The position numbers and the translations under genes were made by a program. From NCBI GenBank assembly GCA_948567375.1, contig OX419762.1, forward strand, positions 27,048,608-27,112,607: a stretch of 64,000 bases of DNA, written 5' to 3'. Below the pieces are notes generated by a model, which had not been told where the DNA came from, did no database searches, and was given only the letters and a program-made list of their open reading frames with translations. The stretch is from Lunularia cruciata (Eukaryota > Streptophyta > Marchantiopsida > Lunulariales > Lunulariaceae). This document shows positions 40,994-52,949 of this stretch, one piece after another; positions within the stretch are counted from its first letter, which is position 1, and every line of letters begins with the position of its first letter.

Positions 40994-41623
40994 TCACTCC
41001 GGCGCTTTCGAGGTCCAAACCGAATGATCCGGACTGTAACGGTAGTGCAAAGCGACTGGCAAACCGCGCCTTGGTGGGTCAAAAACACTGACAACAGCCT
41101 TGTCTGGAAGTAGTTGTACTGATGTTGGGTCCACTTGACCCAGTGCACTTTTCGTTTGAACTGCTCCCTCTAAATTTCTTACTGTATAGCGTGTTGTTGC
41201 TTGCTCCGGTGCCGAGTAGATAATGGTGAATACTTTATTTGCAGTAGGTGCTATTAGGTAGAATCTGTTCAGCACGAACCCATTTCTAGAGTTTAGGACC
41301 GTCAAGTGGCTGCCAATTTCGATTAGTTTGGTCTGACCTGAAAGGAAATGTATATCTTTCACTAATGTTGGCTGTAGGTATTGGAAGGATTCGTCAAAAG
41401 GGTTAGGGCGTCGTCCGGTCTCGAATATCCTAGTACTATAACGAGTCTTTCCCTTCGTAGATAAGGATACTGTACTCATCTTCGACAAAGTCACCAGGTA
41501 TTCGCGGCTGGCGCTCCAAGGCATCAAATGATGAGACAGACGAAGAGGCACCCTCTCGTTTGTGAACATTACTGTTGCACAGTTATGACTCGAATCCCAT
41601 CCATGGAATATTGGAAGGCGCTC
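40994..41623 (-). CDS. Hypothetical protein, 191 aa from the first Met
   Basis: A minus-strand open frame from 41569 (ATG) to 40994, open upstream to a TAG at 41624-41626, so the true start may be upstream or in another exon. The upstream codons read RLPIFHGWDSSHNC, which look like coding sequence. The protein has beta-rich segments (GFVLNRFYLIAPTANKVFTIIYSA, RYTVRNLEGAVQ, ALHYRYSPDHSVW) and no membrane segment or known motif. CpG is common, unlike the retroelements nearby, which favours a host gene or exon. I do not recognise the family. Confidence 0.35.
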   Translation of the reverse strand, partial: ERLPIFHGWDSSHNCATVMFTNERVPLRLSHHLMPWSASREYLVTLSKMSTVSLSTKGKTRYSTRIFETGRRPNPFDESFQYLQPTLVKDIHFLSGQTKLIEIGSHLTVLNSRNGFVLNRFYLIAPTANKVFTIIYSAPEQATTRYTVRNLEGAVQTKSALGQVDPTSVQLLPDKAVVSVFDPPRRGLPVALHYRYSPDHSVWTSKAPE

Positions 41624-41799
41624 CTAAGGACTGTGCGTGACAGGCACTCAGACCATCTCATTTCTGGATAAGTGTGTCAATAGGGTACTCTAATTAGTCA
41701 TGTACTGCGCTCATACGTATCCTCGAAATGCTCTACATGTTGTCGAAATAATATATCCGAAGTATCTGCCGCAGGCGAATAAATTGCAGTTACCACGCA

Positions 41800-42110
41800 T
41801 AATGGATCAGTTCTGGGTTGGCTCCTAGGAGCTCAATGAACAGTTCTAAGCATCGTCGGTCATATGGGCAAGGATGCTCATTTCTACCGTGCTACACAAT
41901 CAGTAGTCGGCTCGCTGATTCCTCAGAACAGATACTACAAATTTTGTAGTCACAGAATTTCAGGTTTAGCATGAGTTACTTGTAAATGGAATGCGCTGAT
42001 TTGACACTGAATAGCTTCTATGAAACACTACACTCAGTGAAGATGTCCAGTCAGAACCTGTTCTCTTCAGCGACCCGAAGAGTCTCCAAGCGAGTTGGGG
42101 TTAAATGATC
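41800..42110 (+). repeat. Local repeat family, copy 1
   Basis: Starts ATGGATCAGTTCTGGGTTGGCTCC. It continues with AAGGATGCTCATTTC near 41870 and ends with CTCTTCAGCGACCCGAAGAG...CTCCAAGCGAGTTGGGG at 42061-42102. Aligned with 42363-42815. Confidence 0.65.
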
Positions 42111-42362
42111 ATCTTGGTAGAGTAAGCTCCAACCTGTAACTGCACTGGCACGTCTTCTACGATGTTTACGAGGGTCGCATTGCGTTCATTGCGATCTCCG
42201 TAAATTCAATCCACTCAGATAATTGTCGTGTTGGAACCAATTCTCTTCAACGAACCCAAAGGGCCTCCAAGCGAGCTGGGGTTAAACAGATCATCACGGT
42301 GGACACGGGAGATGTATGAATGAAGTCAGAAAACATCCACGTATTCTGGTCGTCTACTCGTA

Positions 42363-42840
42363 GATGGATCAGTTTTCTGGCTTGGCTCCGAAGAGCTTGT
42401 CGCACAGTTCGAATCAGCTTCGTTCATCTGGGGAAAGGATCCTCATTTCCATCCACGAGAGAGTAATCAAGGTATACAATCGGCAAACTATTTGGCCTAA
42501 AGACTACCAACGGAACCTATACAAAACCTAACTTGTTGGTGGAAGTTCCTCAGTACCTGTTGAGATAATTTTTGTAATCACGGTAATCATGATTAGCATG
42601 GGATTATCGTCATTGGAACATACACCACAGACTGCTCCATCTACTCCATCTGGGAGAGCTCCGGGGTTCGAGTCCGCCGCTTCCTCATGGTTTAGTGATG
42701 TCTTCATCACTCTGCAGCGAAATCTAATTCCAAAGCTATGATCCACTCAGTAAATTGTCGTGTTGGAACCAATTCTCTTCAGCGACCCGTACGGGACTCC
42801 AAGCGAGCTGGGGTTATAAAATTCATCATAGTGGATCATT
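42363..42840 (+). repeat. Local repeat family, copy 2 (with an extra end copy at 42230-42290)
   Basis: Starts GATGGATCAGTTTTCTGGC, has AAGGATCCTCATTTCC at 42436, and ends with GGAACCAATTCTCTTCAGCG...CCAAGCGAGCTGGGG at 42767-42813. The terminal block alone is also at 42232-42288. A degenerate relative lies at 19930-20390 with the same 400-bp spacing between its two end blocks. Confidence 0.65.
42648..42690 (+). other. Truncated tRNA-like sequence
   Basis: CATCTGGGAGAGC resembles the D-arm/A-box end of a tRNA, and GGGGTTCGAGTCC 10 bases later is a perfect pol III B-box match. The anticodon arm is absent between them. Could be a tRNA fragment inside the local repeat; no gene is claimed. Confidence 0.25.
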
Positions 42841-42974
42841 CTATCTACAACATCTATCAACTGTTCTGCACTCCAGGAAACCGCAGCATGAAGCAAACAG
42901 TAGTAAATCGATAGAGACTGTAATGGGTGGTCTGCCGAAGAAAAATGTCACAATAGAGTCGCTATCAGACGGAC

Positions 42975-43442
42975 ATGAGCACTGGAAATCGTCCACAGTT
43001 TCCATTAGATAAGGGAGCTGCTGCAAATTCAGACGAGATGCGAAATCTAGAGGAAATTGTAGACGGTTCCAAAGAACAGTGCAAGGGATTCCGAGATAAT
43101 CGGATGGCCACTAAAGTACTAACAAACTGTCACAGGAAAGACCACCATAAATCAATTGGAGACATCGCAGCAGAAAGCGTCGCAATCCGTCTCCAATGGC
43201 ACTTGCAGACCCGCTCTTATGCTCAAACCATAGGAGCAACAAACCCTAGATCGATGAACAGAACAATATTAGGGTTTGAGGTCTCTCCGCAGCGGCGAGA
43301 AACGAGAAACGATGTCTGTCATGGTGTCTTTGAACATATATACTGCGTACCGGACACGTACTGCAGTCCTGGCTTGGTTACTATAGTAGGCGGGTTTCAA
43401 GCAGAGTACTGGAGGAAATATGTACAGAAATGTATAATATAG
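42975..43442 (+). CDS. Hypothetical ORF, 155 aa
   Basis: Open frame starting MSTGNRPQFPLDKGAA and ending VQKCII. No domain is visible, and an overlapping frame (42755-43012) is also open. Two AAACCCTAG/CTAGGGTTT telo-box-like motifs occur inside (about 43239 and 43270). Such motifs are common in plant promoters, so the segment may be a 5' region rather than coding. Confidence 0.2.
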   Translation: MSTGNRPQFPLDKGAAANSDEMRNLEEIVDGSKEQCKGFRDNRMATKVLTNCHRKDHHKSIGDIAAESVAIRLQWHLQTRSYAQTIGATNPRSMNRTILGFEVSPQRRETRNDVCHGVFEHIYCVPDTYCSPGLVTIVGGFQAEYWRKYVQKCII

Positions 43443-45640
43443 TACATCGTATATGTTCAGGTCCTAGTGGAGAAGGCCGACCGAGCAGAAACAATGGATA
43501 ATGGGAAAGACCCCATCAAGCCGTCAGGTCCTAGGGGTGAATACACAGGTTCTACAGAAGTTGCTCTCCGTTTCATTAGTCTATTTCATCTCTCAATTAC
43601 TGTAGTTTCATGTATTTTCTTTGGTTCTCTAAAAAATTTGTTGTTTAGTCTTGCGAATTGTAAGGACCGGTATATTTAATGCTTTGAAGAAAAACTGGAG
43701 AGTTGGAGTAAACTGGTCATAGAGTGGATATTAAATATTAAAATATTTTATTATAGATATATTCTTATAAATTTTACTAAATAAATTTTATTTTATTTTA
43801 ATATCTGATTTTATAGATTATTTGGTTTTCCATGTAATTATTTAAAAATATATTATATAATATAAACATGAAGTAAATTTATCTAATAAATTTAGTGATA
43901 GGAAAAAGATTTTTTTATTTTTAGATTTTTTTAATTGTGGATATTATGATAATTATTATATTAATATTTAAATAATTAAATTAATTTTGATTATATTTTT
44001 ATATAGAAACTATTTTTATTTATCATAAAAAATATAATTTTTTAATTATTTTAGAAATAAATATCATTTACTTCTTATAGATATTAAACAACAATTTAAT
44101 ATGTATTTATTTTAATGTATTACTAAATACTATTAAGAGCCTCTCCTGTAACCTATGTTTATTATTGGGGCTTTTGCTTCCTGCGGCCCGGAAGGAGGTT
44201 ATGCGCTCGCGGCTAGCTGTATGCTTGCAGCTTACAGCCAACGGCTCACTAACTCGTTTTAATCGAATTATTCACCGGAAATAGTGAAAAATAACATCGA
44301 TTGAACTTTATGATTAACGCCATATAAAGTTGTTGTGAAGCTCATTGGTATCAAGAAATAGTATTGATGAAACAAGACCAAATAATTGAAAGGATGTACC
44401 ATTTTAAGATAAAATTTTACAGCTGTCTAATGTAGTAAATAATGAAAATAATATCGATTGAAGTTTATGACTAACGCCATATAAAGTTGTTGTGAAGCTC
44501 ATTGGTATTAAGAAATAGTATTGATGAAACAAGACCGACTAAATTGAAAGAATATACTATTTAAAATACGATGTTATAGCTGTCTGATTATATTAGGCGT
44601 TTCAATAGCACAGGTTATTGATTTACGGGTAACGGGAGGAAAATCAGTAGATTTCCTTAGTTTACCCATACAAAGATAGTGTAAAATTATGGTAACGTCC
44701 GTACAATTTTTAGGATACTCCCATGAATTTTGTTTAAGGTAATCGATGAAATGAAATTAACATTTACAGGGATCACAATATTTAGAGGTCATGATTTAGT
44801 GATATGTAAATATTGTATGGCTATGGGTAGTTATGGCAACTTTTGTATTTGTATTTCATCTATATGCAAACTTCCTATAAATATCTATAATAGAATATGA
44901 ATATTTATGAGAAATCAAAAATTTATTAAAGAGATAATAATATTATTATTATTATTAAATATATATTTTCTATTAAATATTTAAAATCATAAAATATTAA
45001 AATCATCATTAAAATAATATTATGGAATATGTTAAATAGATCATCTGACAAATTAATACTAAATTTATGCCTGATAGGGAACAAGAATTACCAATAGACA
45101 ACACAAAACTTCACTTAATGGCTTCTTCATCTTAGGAAACATTTAGGAAACTTTTACAGACTCTTCGTACCCCATAAACTTTTCCGGATCACGATTTTTG
45201 TAAACTATATATCTTTTCCACTTATTGGGATTGGCTTAGTAGAGAATATTTGCGTGTGGGAGATTGTGGAGACGGAATAAGTGAGTGAGAGACAAGAGAA
45301 GACATACTATAATTTTTCAGAGCTCTCTAGCATATAGTACTCAAGTGAATAGTAGATTCTCTTTAATTTTTACTTTTGGTTCCATTGGTACCTAAATTGA
45401 AGACTATAGAGCATTGAGTATAAAGTTATGAGGATTTTTAGCCTTTTTAGGGTTTAGAGTGATCATTACACATTGAGAGTGATGGGTCAAGAATTTTTAC
45501 TTCTAATCTTTTGGTTTTCATGATTAAGTTCCATGTGAATTTAGTTTGAAAATTTTGGAGATGGAACTTGGAAGTTATGAGAGTTTATAGTTTTTAGGGT
45601 TTGGAGAGATTGTATTTTCTTATATGAGGGGCTGTGGTTT
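43443..45640. other. AT-rich intergenic DNA
   Basis: No gene seen. Very AT-rich from 43700 to 44130; a short GC-richer island at about 44160-44260; a 157-bp tandem duplication (44285-44600); AT-rich again to about 45100. From 45200 the composition becomes like the LINE that follows, so its 5' UTR may start there. Confidence 0.5.
44285..44600 (+). repeat. 157-bp tandem duplication
   Basis: ATCGATTGAA...AACGCCATATAAAGTTGTTG at 44296 is repeated at 44453; AGCTGTCT at 44421 and 44578 gives the same 157-bp period. A few substitutions separate the copies. Confidence 0.9.
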
Positions 45641-45649
45641 TGCAGATAC

Positions 45650-48600
45650 GGTGAGATATGGAGAGGAGCATCATGTGTTACTATCATTATTCTTGTGCTA
45701 GCCATGGCTACACCTTCCCATGTGGGTTGCCTAGAGTGGCTCGGGATACACCATGCTTGGTGTGTAATCGATGTTTTACTCGCAAGGGGTAAAGACCCAT
45801 GTGGGAAGGATGCACAAGGACTATGATTGGACCACTTGGGATGCCCATGTGAGACAAGTGACCACATCGATAGTACTTACAATTGGGATGACGCAAGCTT
45901 CTTCTATCCCTTTGTTGATTGTCCTAAGGTTACCGATCTAGTTGTGGGAGTGGTTAGCTCCTCAAGTGGGTTGCATTTTGGGGTTCTTTGAGATAAGTTT
46001 TCCATATCCACGTCTATTCCATAATCTACCCCGCACACTCCATGATGAGGCTAGATAGGCTTTTTGCCTACCACTTGATCATTTGGCACGTGATCCCTTG
46101 GACGAGTTAGCATGGTTCCTATTCCTCTTACTCCTTTGATGGTGTCTTCGTTATGCTAGAGGGGGATGTGTGGGCCATAGAGAGGTGGCTGCTAGATTTC
46201 ACCAATTTTGAGCAGGGGATTGGGTGGCCCTTCAAGAGAAGTTTGTTAGGGCTACACAGTTTAGGAGACATGCATCACCACAAGATACCACAGAGTCCAC
46301 TCAATTACGATGGTGCATGACATTGGGTCAAGCAGGAGAGTTTAGTAGAGCAGCACGAGCGCTACACCCTTTGTCTATGGCAAGTCATGTTGATAAGACT
46401 ATTTCTTCCCTACGTTCACTACATCCTATAACAATAGAGGGACTACCACTAGAGGTCTTAGATTATCAGCCTGAGTAGCCTTTATGTCTTGAAAGGTCAT
46501 TGTTTGCACAAGCATTGTGCATTGCACCTTGCCTTTCCTTAAAGACGCTTATTAGGGATGGTTTATGAGCACCTTAGAGATTGCTTTTAGGTAGATGATC
46601 ATTCTAGTGGTTTTACCAAGTTGTTTCAGGTGGTTGTAATAGTAGCGAGAAGAGACATTCTTATATCTGTTAGTTGGGTGTTAGGTGCCAGTCAACTTCT
46701 CGCGATGGAGAAAGACATGGGTGGCATTAGACCAATTGTTATTGGAGAGATCTTTTTGTGTTTGGTCAGTCATACCATTGTCCTTTAGCATTGTTCTCAC
46801 TTTCAACAGCACCTTGGTCCACATCAGTTTGGAGTAGCTACACCTTGAGGATGTGAGGTTATATCTCTAAGCATTAGGGTACTCCTAGGTATCCATTCAG
46901 ATTGGGTCATCCTACATGTAGATGTTGAGAATGCTTTTAATACCGTCTCATGAGCATCCATCTTTGGAGAGCTTAGGGAGGTAGTGGATCCTTGGCAAGT
47001 CTCATTCCTTTTATGCGGTCTTTTTATGGCTCCCTTGCTTTCCTTTACTACTACCATGGTTGTTCAGAGGAAGGAGTCACCATCTTGGAGTTAGTTGTTG
47101 GTACATGTTAGGAAGATCCTTTGGGAGGACTCTTATTTGCCATGGCTCACTTTAGAGCTCTCTTATCTACTACTTTGGCCATGCTAGGTTGTGTATTTCC
47201 CTCCTTGGTAGATGATACACACATCGTGGGCCTTGTAGATCAGATTAGGCATGCCTTTTACCACTTGACTACCAAGTTACATCTAGTAGGCTTGAGAGTC
47301 AAGGTGTCAAAGTGCAGGGCATGGTCCTCTTTAGGTATCACTCCCCACCTTGAGCTTCTAGAGGGATGTATCACATCTACAAATAGACTACATGTTCTTG
47401 GAGTGCCAGTAGGATCCGAGGATTTTGTCACATGCTTCTTAGACCTTGCTCTTGCAGAGGATGTTCTCCATGTGGATGACCTTCTATTACTAAGAGATTT
47501 GTAGGTGGCATTTGGTATACTCTCCTCCAATATTGCTTGTTGACCATCCTACCTCATTCATACAGTTCTCTCCTTGTCATCTTTCCTATCACGTCTTAGA
47601 GCATTTGATAGGAGGATTATGGGAGTCTTTGGTGATATTATTGGACTAGGGACATTTGAGTGGGACATAGGGGGTTTGGCATGTAGGCAGACGGCTCTGC
47701 CAATCTCACGTGGAGGGTTTGGCTTGCTACTTATGGAACAGATGATACCTATAGCATTTTTGGGTAGTTGGGCTCTCTTGACATCCCTATTTTCATCTCA
47801 TTTTATGGTTGTTGATAGTCCGGTTTTGGAGACGTATGTGATAAGAGGTGGAGGAGGGATCCTTTTCTCTCCAGATGTTATTGCGGCAGACAAGAGATAG
47901 TCTTTCCCCATTGGCATGAGAGGATTTTCCACCTTTTGCTTCACTATCATCATATTGGACTAGAGGTTTATAGTCTTCCTTGATGGAGCAATAGTGTGAG
48001 CATACGCTACATTCTCTCTTAGTTGACTTGTCCATTCCTTAGGCTACTAGAGCACATCTTTGATCTTGCTCCGGCAAGGGTGAAGGCTCTTGGATCCTAG
48101 CTCAACTATGCATTAGGGCATTCTAACTTGCATTGGCTAATTTCTCTACAATGATTAGGTTTTGCTTAGGTTTGGTCCACCCATTTGCATCTTCATTAGT
48201 CACTTGTGAGTGTGGTTCTACACTAGATGCAAAAATAATCCACATGACACAATGTCCTTTTGGAGGAGAGAGGATAGCTACCCATGATGCTATTAGGGAC
48301 ATTGTGTTTTCTATGAAACAAGAGAGTGGATACTTGGCTTGGGAGGAGCGTTTGTAAGCTTTGCAGACAACACTTGTTAGGGCAAACTTATACTTGGTCC
48401 GAGATAATCAGGTGACAATAGCAGATGTCATGGTTACGTGGTCCCTATGTAGGATATAGTTTTGGAGGGAGTGATTACCCATCCCCCTGGATGGGTGGCA
48501 AGTGCAGCAGCAGGTCGTAAGGTCTCCAAGTATAGGAGCATGCAACAAGGTCACCTCTTTGTACCTCTAGCCTTGGAGTTATATGGAGCAATGGACACAA

Positions 48601-48872
48601 CGTTTGACACATTTGTTAGGGAGTGTGCAAGAGCTTATCATGCTAGGCGCCAGGAGGTACCACTCTCATTCTTATACTTTGTAGTATATTTTAGACAATG
48701 TGTGTCCATTGCTCTATAGAGTGCAATGGCTAGTGCAATCCATAAGAGAGCAATGACATTAGGTGATGTTTCTTTAGATGCTCAAGTTGTGTGTAGACCG
48801 TACGACTTACATAGCTTAGATATCTTAGGTGCAGTAGGGCAGATTTCTCATATAGACTCTATTGGGGCTTAG
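45650..48872 (+). pseudogene. LINE H: reverse transcriptase with zinc fingers and nuclease-like C-terminus
   Basis: A decayed non-LTR retrotransposon ORF. At the N-terminus, CLVCNRCFTRKG then (after a one-base shift) KTHVGRMH, a C2H2 zinc finger, lies at 45754-45822, followed by YDWTTWDAHVRQV. GDWVALQEKFVRAT and GEFSRAARALHP lie at 46210-46365. RT motif A: WVILHVDVENAFNTVS at 46903-46950. Motif B: EDPLGGLLFAMAHFRAL at 47110-47160. Motif C: SLVDDTHIVG at 47202-47231, with catalytic DD intact. After RT come a CCHC cluster (CECG...HMTQC, 48203-48258) and GRKVSKYRSMQQGHLFVPLALELYGAM (48512-48590), which resembles the restriction-like endonuclease end of R2-type LINEs. Stop at 48870. Many internal stops. 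Confidence 0.75.
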
Positions 48873-49980
48873 CCCCATTTTACCTTTTTTGTCTCTCCCT
48901 TGTACTCCTTGATGGGGTCTTCCCATCCTTTTTTTCTACTTGGTCACCTTCTTTACTATTGGGATTGTACCCTATCTTAACTATAAATTTTCTTGCAGAT
49001 ATTTATGGGTACACATATAGTGATTTCTGAAACCCCTATTTGTGTTTAGGTGGTGATTTCGAAGATATTTCAACTTCTACCGCATTTGCAATAAACAATA
49101 GATGGTTGAATCTGAATATTGAGTTTGAATACTAAAACGGTTTTAATCCTAGATAGGAAATTATTAGGGAGTGCTATAGTCTAGCATTTCATTGTTTATG
49201 AGGAGCAATCCAATATTGTTTAACCCTTTCACTTCATATACATATTTTAGATTTCTTTTGCATTGACGGATGAAAGTCATAAATGAAAAACAATTGGAGG
49301 TTGGAAAAGAATGGTGTTCATCTTCAACATCTTCCACACATCATCAATCTAAAAGTATTATTATCATATAACACTCTACAAATGGGACAATATAACACTT
49401 AATGCATATTCCTTCTTTTATGGTCAAGGTTCATCAATAGTATAGAATTAAAATTGAGCAAGTTATTTTATAATTTTCAGCTATGATTCTCTTTAAATAT
49501 ATTTCTTCATTTTATGGTGCCTACACATCAATAAATCTAAATCAAGTCCATTCATATTTGACAAAATTCCATTTTCCAAATAAAGCACAATTTTTGTCTA
49601 TCTTTTAAAATGATGTAACAAATCTCATAATATATGGTTCTTCCTCTTTCAATCATATTCAATAGTGGAGTATTTCTAGATATCACTAATAGCATAATGA
49701 AATGTCACAAAATCCATCCATGAACCAAGAGTTTTGAACTTGGAATCTTAGTTTATATATTCCCACTCTATTCATGTTGCAACCAATAACTTACTTACTA
49801 TGTCTATAGAGGAACTTACAATAAAGGGATAATGAAAGATTATAGTAAGATAGCTTCTTAATATAGTTAACCTTTCATCATTACATGCAACCTTACAATT
49901 ATAGTTAGTTTTTCTTCCTATAGTACATTAGTAATACAACATTCAAGCTTTCAGGCTTTCCATATCTGTAGTAGTCCATA
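48873..49980. other. AT-rich DNA without a recognisable gene
   Basis: The start (48873-48990) is probably the 3' UTR of LINE H; no poly-A tail or target duplication was identified. The remainder holds no ORF of note and no repeat that I could match in the window. Confidence 0.4.
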
Positions 49981-52949
49981 GCCAATTACTAACTTGCATC
50001 CTGCTAAGGTGGGACCACATGGTGATAAAGCACATGCAAAGATAATGTTAAATTTTGGGGAAAAAGATTATTGGTTTGAGGATAGTGCTCCCATAGTTTG
50101 AACAAAAGAAAGGAGAGATCCAAGCTTAAAATTTTACTGCATATTCCCCTTTTTTTTATAAAATATACTTCAAGGGAAAGAAAAATAGGAGTACAAAGCA
50201 CCAAGGGATGCAAGAGCAGATAAAGAGCATGGAGCCCAATAAAAACCAAGGGCCTAAAAACCAAAGCAAAACCATGACCTCCAATCTAACATAAGGAGAA
50301 AGGCTACATAGCTAGCTATTAAAAAGCAACAAATAAAATGGCAACTAGATTGTGTGACAGAGGTTCTCTAATGGTATATATGATAAATGAAGGAGATACC
50401 CTTAAACATGATAGGCACACCTATTGTTGTTGCTCATCTATGAAGATCCTAAGCATGAGAGCATTGTAAGTTGATTGAAACTCTTTTTCAGAAGTAGAAG
50501 GTGAGCATGGCTAAGGAGATAGCTATATGGAGCTATAGTTATTTCCTTTCCGTTACAAGTAACCTCATGTTGCTTCCCTAAAAAAATTGTGAAAGTGGTG
50601 AAGAAGGTGCCCAAAATCTAGAGGAATAACTAGAGGAATAAAGGTATCAAAGGAGAGATGTGTTGCATAATAACTTTCCTTTCCTTGAGTTACAATAGTT
50701 GTTGTTGCTCCTACCTAAATGCCTAACTTGTGCTAATGTCTTTGCTTGAAGAGGGTTTACAACCACCACATCAAACAAAGTATATTGATTGTATATGAAT
50801 GTGATGATATTTGTTATCACTTGATATGGAGGTGGTCTTGGTAGGTCCAAAGACCACTCAATCTATACCTATGACCAAGTAGCTTGGAAGAGTTGAACCA
50901 CCTTGTTATAGATGGCATCATGAACTTTGGTGGGCTTTCCACCTATAGCATGATGTAAGAAATGTAAACATTGTGGGTCCTATATGAAACCACATGCACA
51001 CTAGTCTAGAAGCCCTAGTAGGGCCAAATGTGAAAGACCCACATTTAGGTTTAGTATAATGGAGAACTCCTCAAATATGAAGCAAAAATCATGTATTAAA
51101 GTAGAGGCATGGAGCCAAGCTCCAAAGCCTTTCTCTCCACAGGAAAGAATTTTAGCTCTATCAAGTAATGGAGCATCATTGAGGGTGTTAATAAGTGTGT
51201 GAGTATGCATATGTTCACTAATATTTGCTTGAATCTTCTTGGATTCTAGTGATACAAAGCCAAAAAATGTTGGTAGTGCTATGCATGCAAGGCTTAGAAA
51301 AAAGCCACAAGTCAACCATAGATCCTAAAGTCATAATAACCTGAATCTATTGTTGTGATATGTGCCAATAGAAATAGCAATGGTGTAAGAACATGTCCAT
51401 TAAGAAGGAGAGCTATTAGTATCCAAGCACCTAGAAAGGCTATTAATTTTATAGCCTCATGTAATATGAGACTACATACTTTCAAGGCTATGTGTATAGT
51501 TGTCTCTAGTATACATAACTTCTTTGATAGTAATGGGAGCATATATGGCCCTAACAAAGTAGAAAAGATGTGGTATATAATGCTATCAAAAGTGCATAAC
51601 TATGGTAGAAGTGCCTTTGTAGGAGATGTACAAGCTAGATAGGAGGCTTAAAGGAGATAGTAGTGTTCCCAGTATGCTACCTATATGTTCCCAAACCTAG
51701 AGTGCAAGTGAACATGGGTTGTGGCTTGAAAAAATCTACCAAATATGAATGAGCTATAATAATCCTCCAACCTTAGTGGAGATCCCAACACCTCATGCCT
51801 TGTGAACTAGAATCCTGGTGGAAAATCAAAGGGAGTGAGAATTGCACATGAACTCTATATCTTATATTTACAAGTCTAGAGTATAAATTCAAGTCTATAA
51901 ACTGCATCTTAAAGCCACATAGTGTGGACTACATCTCCCAAAGGACCTAAATGTGAGTATTTTCAAAGAAGGATGGAAGGAGACATGAAGGAAAAGCATC
52001 TATGATTTCTTGTAAAGCTAAGTAGTGCAAAAAGAGGTCATCCTAGGCAATCCTCTTTGCATGTACCCTTGGTAAATGCCAATTGTGTGAATTTTCTTGT
52101 AGTAGTAAGGTGATCATATAACAAAAGGGTCTCTCTCTCATGCCATAAAATGTGCAGAAAAATAGGATCAAAGAGGAGATCTGATCCCCTATTGAGCAAA
52201 TAGCACAAAAAAAACTTAGATGAGAAATGGTATTGAGAAGGCATTAAAGATATCCACTTGGACCACCATCCAATTAGGATGGATACCCAAGGACGCTCTA
52301 ATGCCAATAATAACCATCTTGTTGCCCTTTAGAGCAGCCACAAGAAATTGATGTGGAGAATATAAACAAGTGTTGTAGTTATAGGCAATTGGTATGTGAG
52401 ACTAAATAAAGAAATACATCTCCAATAGCAATTGGAAAAGCACCAAATATCTCCTTTGATAGAGAAAGGAGACAAAATACACCAAACAAATAGATTGCAC
52501 CAAGAGGCATTACACTTGAAACAATATGTTGAAAAAAAGCAAAGAGAAGGGAAAACCAAATCTGGAGTGTAGGGAGAAAGGTAATCAAGTAGGTGCTCAA
52601 AAACTAGACTTGATTGCCCACATGTTGAGAAACATAGAAAAAGAAGTAAAGCATGAGCAAAGACAGACTCTTTAAGATAAAGCTCCTTATTTGACTATAA
52701 ATCATGGAGGACAGAGTAGAGTTTCTCTTTGACCAATGTAGTGTGTGGATGGAGTGTTTATAATGTAGATAGAATATCAATAGAGAAGTGCATTAGCCAA
52801 GAGCTAATGCACTATAGTGCTAATACATGGGTTGTATATCTATACTTCCTTGCTTGGCCTAACATTAGGGAGTGTCAAAGGAAATGGTGCTCTAGGAATG
52901 AGGCATGGGACTATGGGGACTCTACAATCCTTGTAGTTGTTGCATGGTC
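49981..52949 (-). pseudogene. LINE I: second decayed LINE, interrupted by C
   Basis: Minus strand. FGAFPIAIGDVFLYLVSH (RT start) lies at about 52395-52450. SPHQF with a shifted frame and then NWMVVQVDIFNAFS (motif A, 52225-52275) follow, then GTCKEDCLG-x-PLFAL (motif B, 52015-52080). LLPSFFENTHI (motif C, about 51950) has lost both Asp. The C-terminus reads FDVVVVNPLQAKTLAQV, GATTTIVTQGKESYY and THLSFDTFIPL at 50600-50790, parallel to the nuclease-like end of H. It is related to H but clearly a different family. C inserted upstream of the RT; the ORF 5' part should continue at 60757, where I could not trace it. Confidence 0.6.

Noticed and set aside
43239-43280. Telo-box-like AAACCCTAG and its complement as promoter evidence
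   Set aside because: Short, no TATA box or start codon context convincing enough to call a promoter.
50004-51557. Hydrophobic minus-strand frames that look like membrane proteins
   Set aside because: Hydrophobicity follows from AT-rich codons in a decayed LINE; frames are short and broken.
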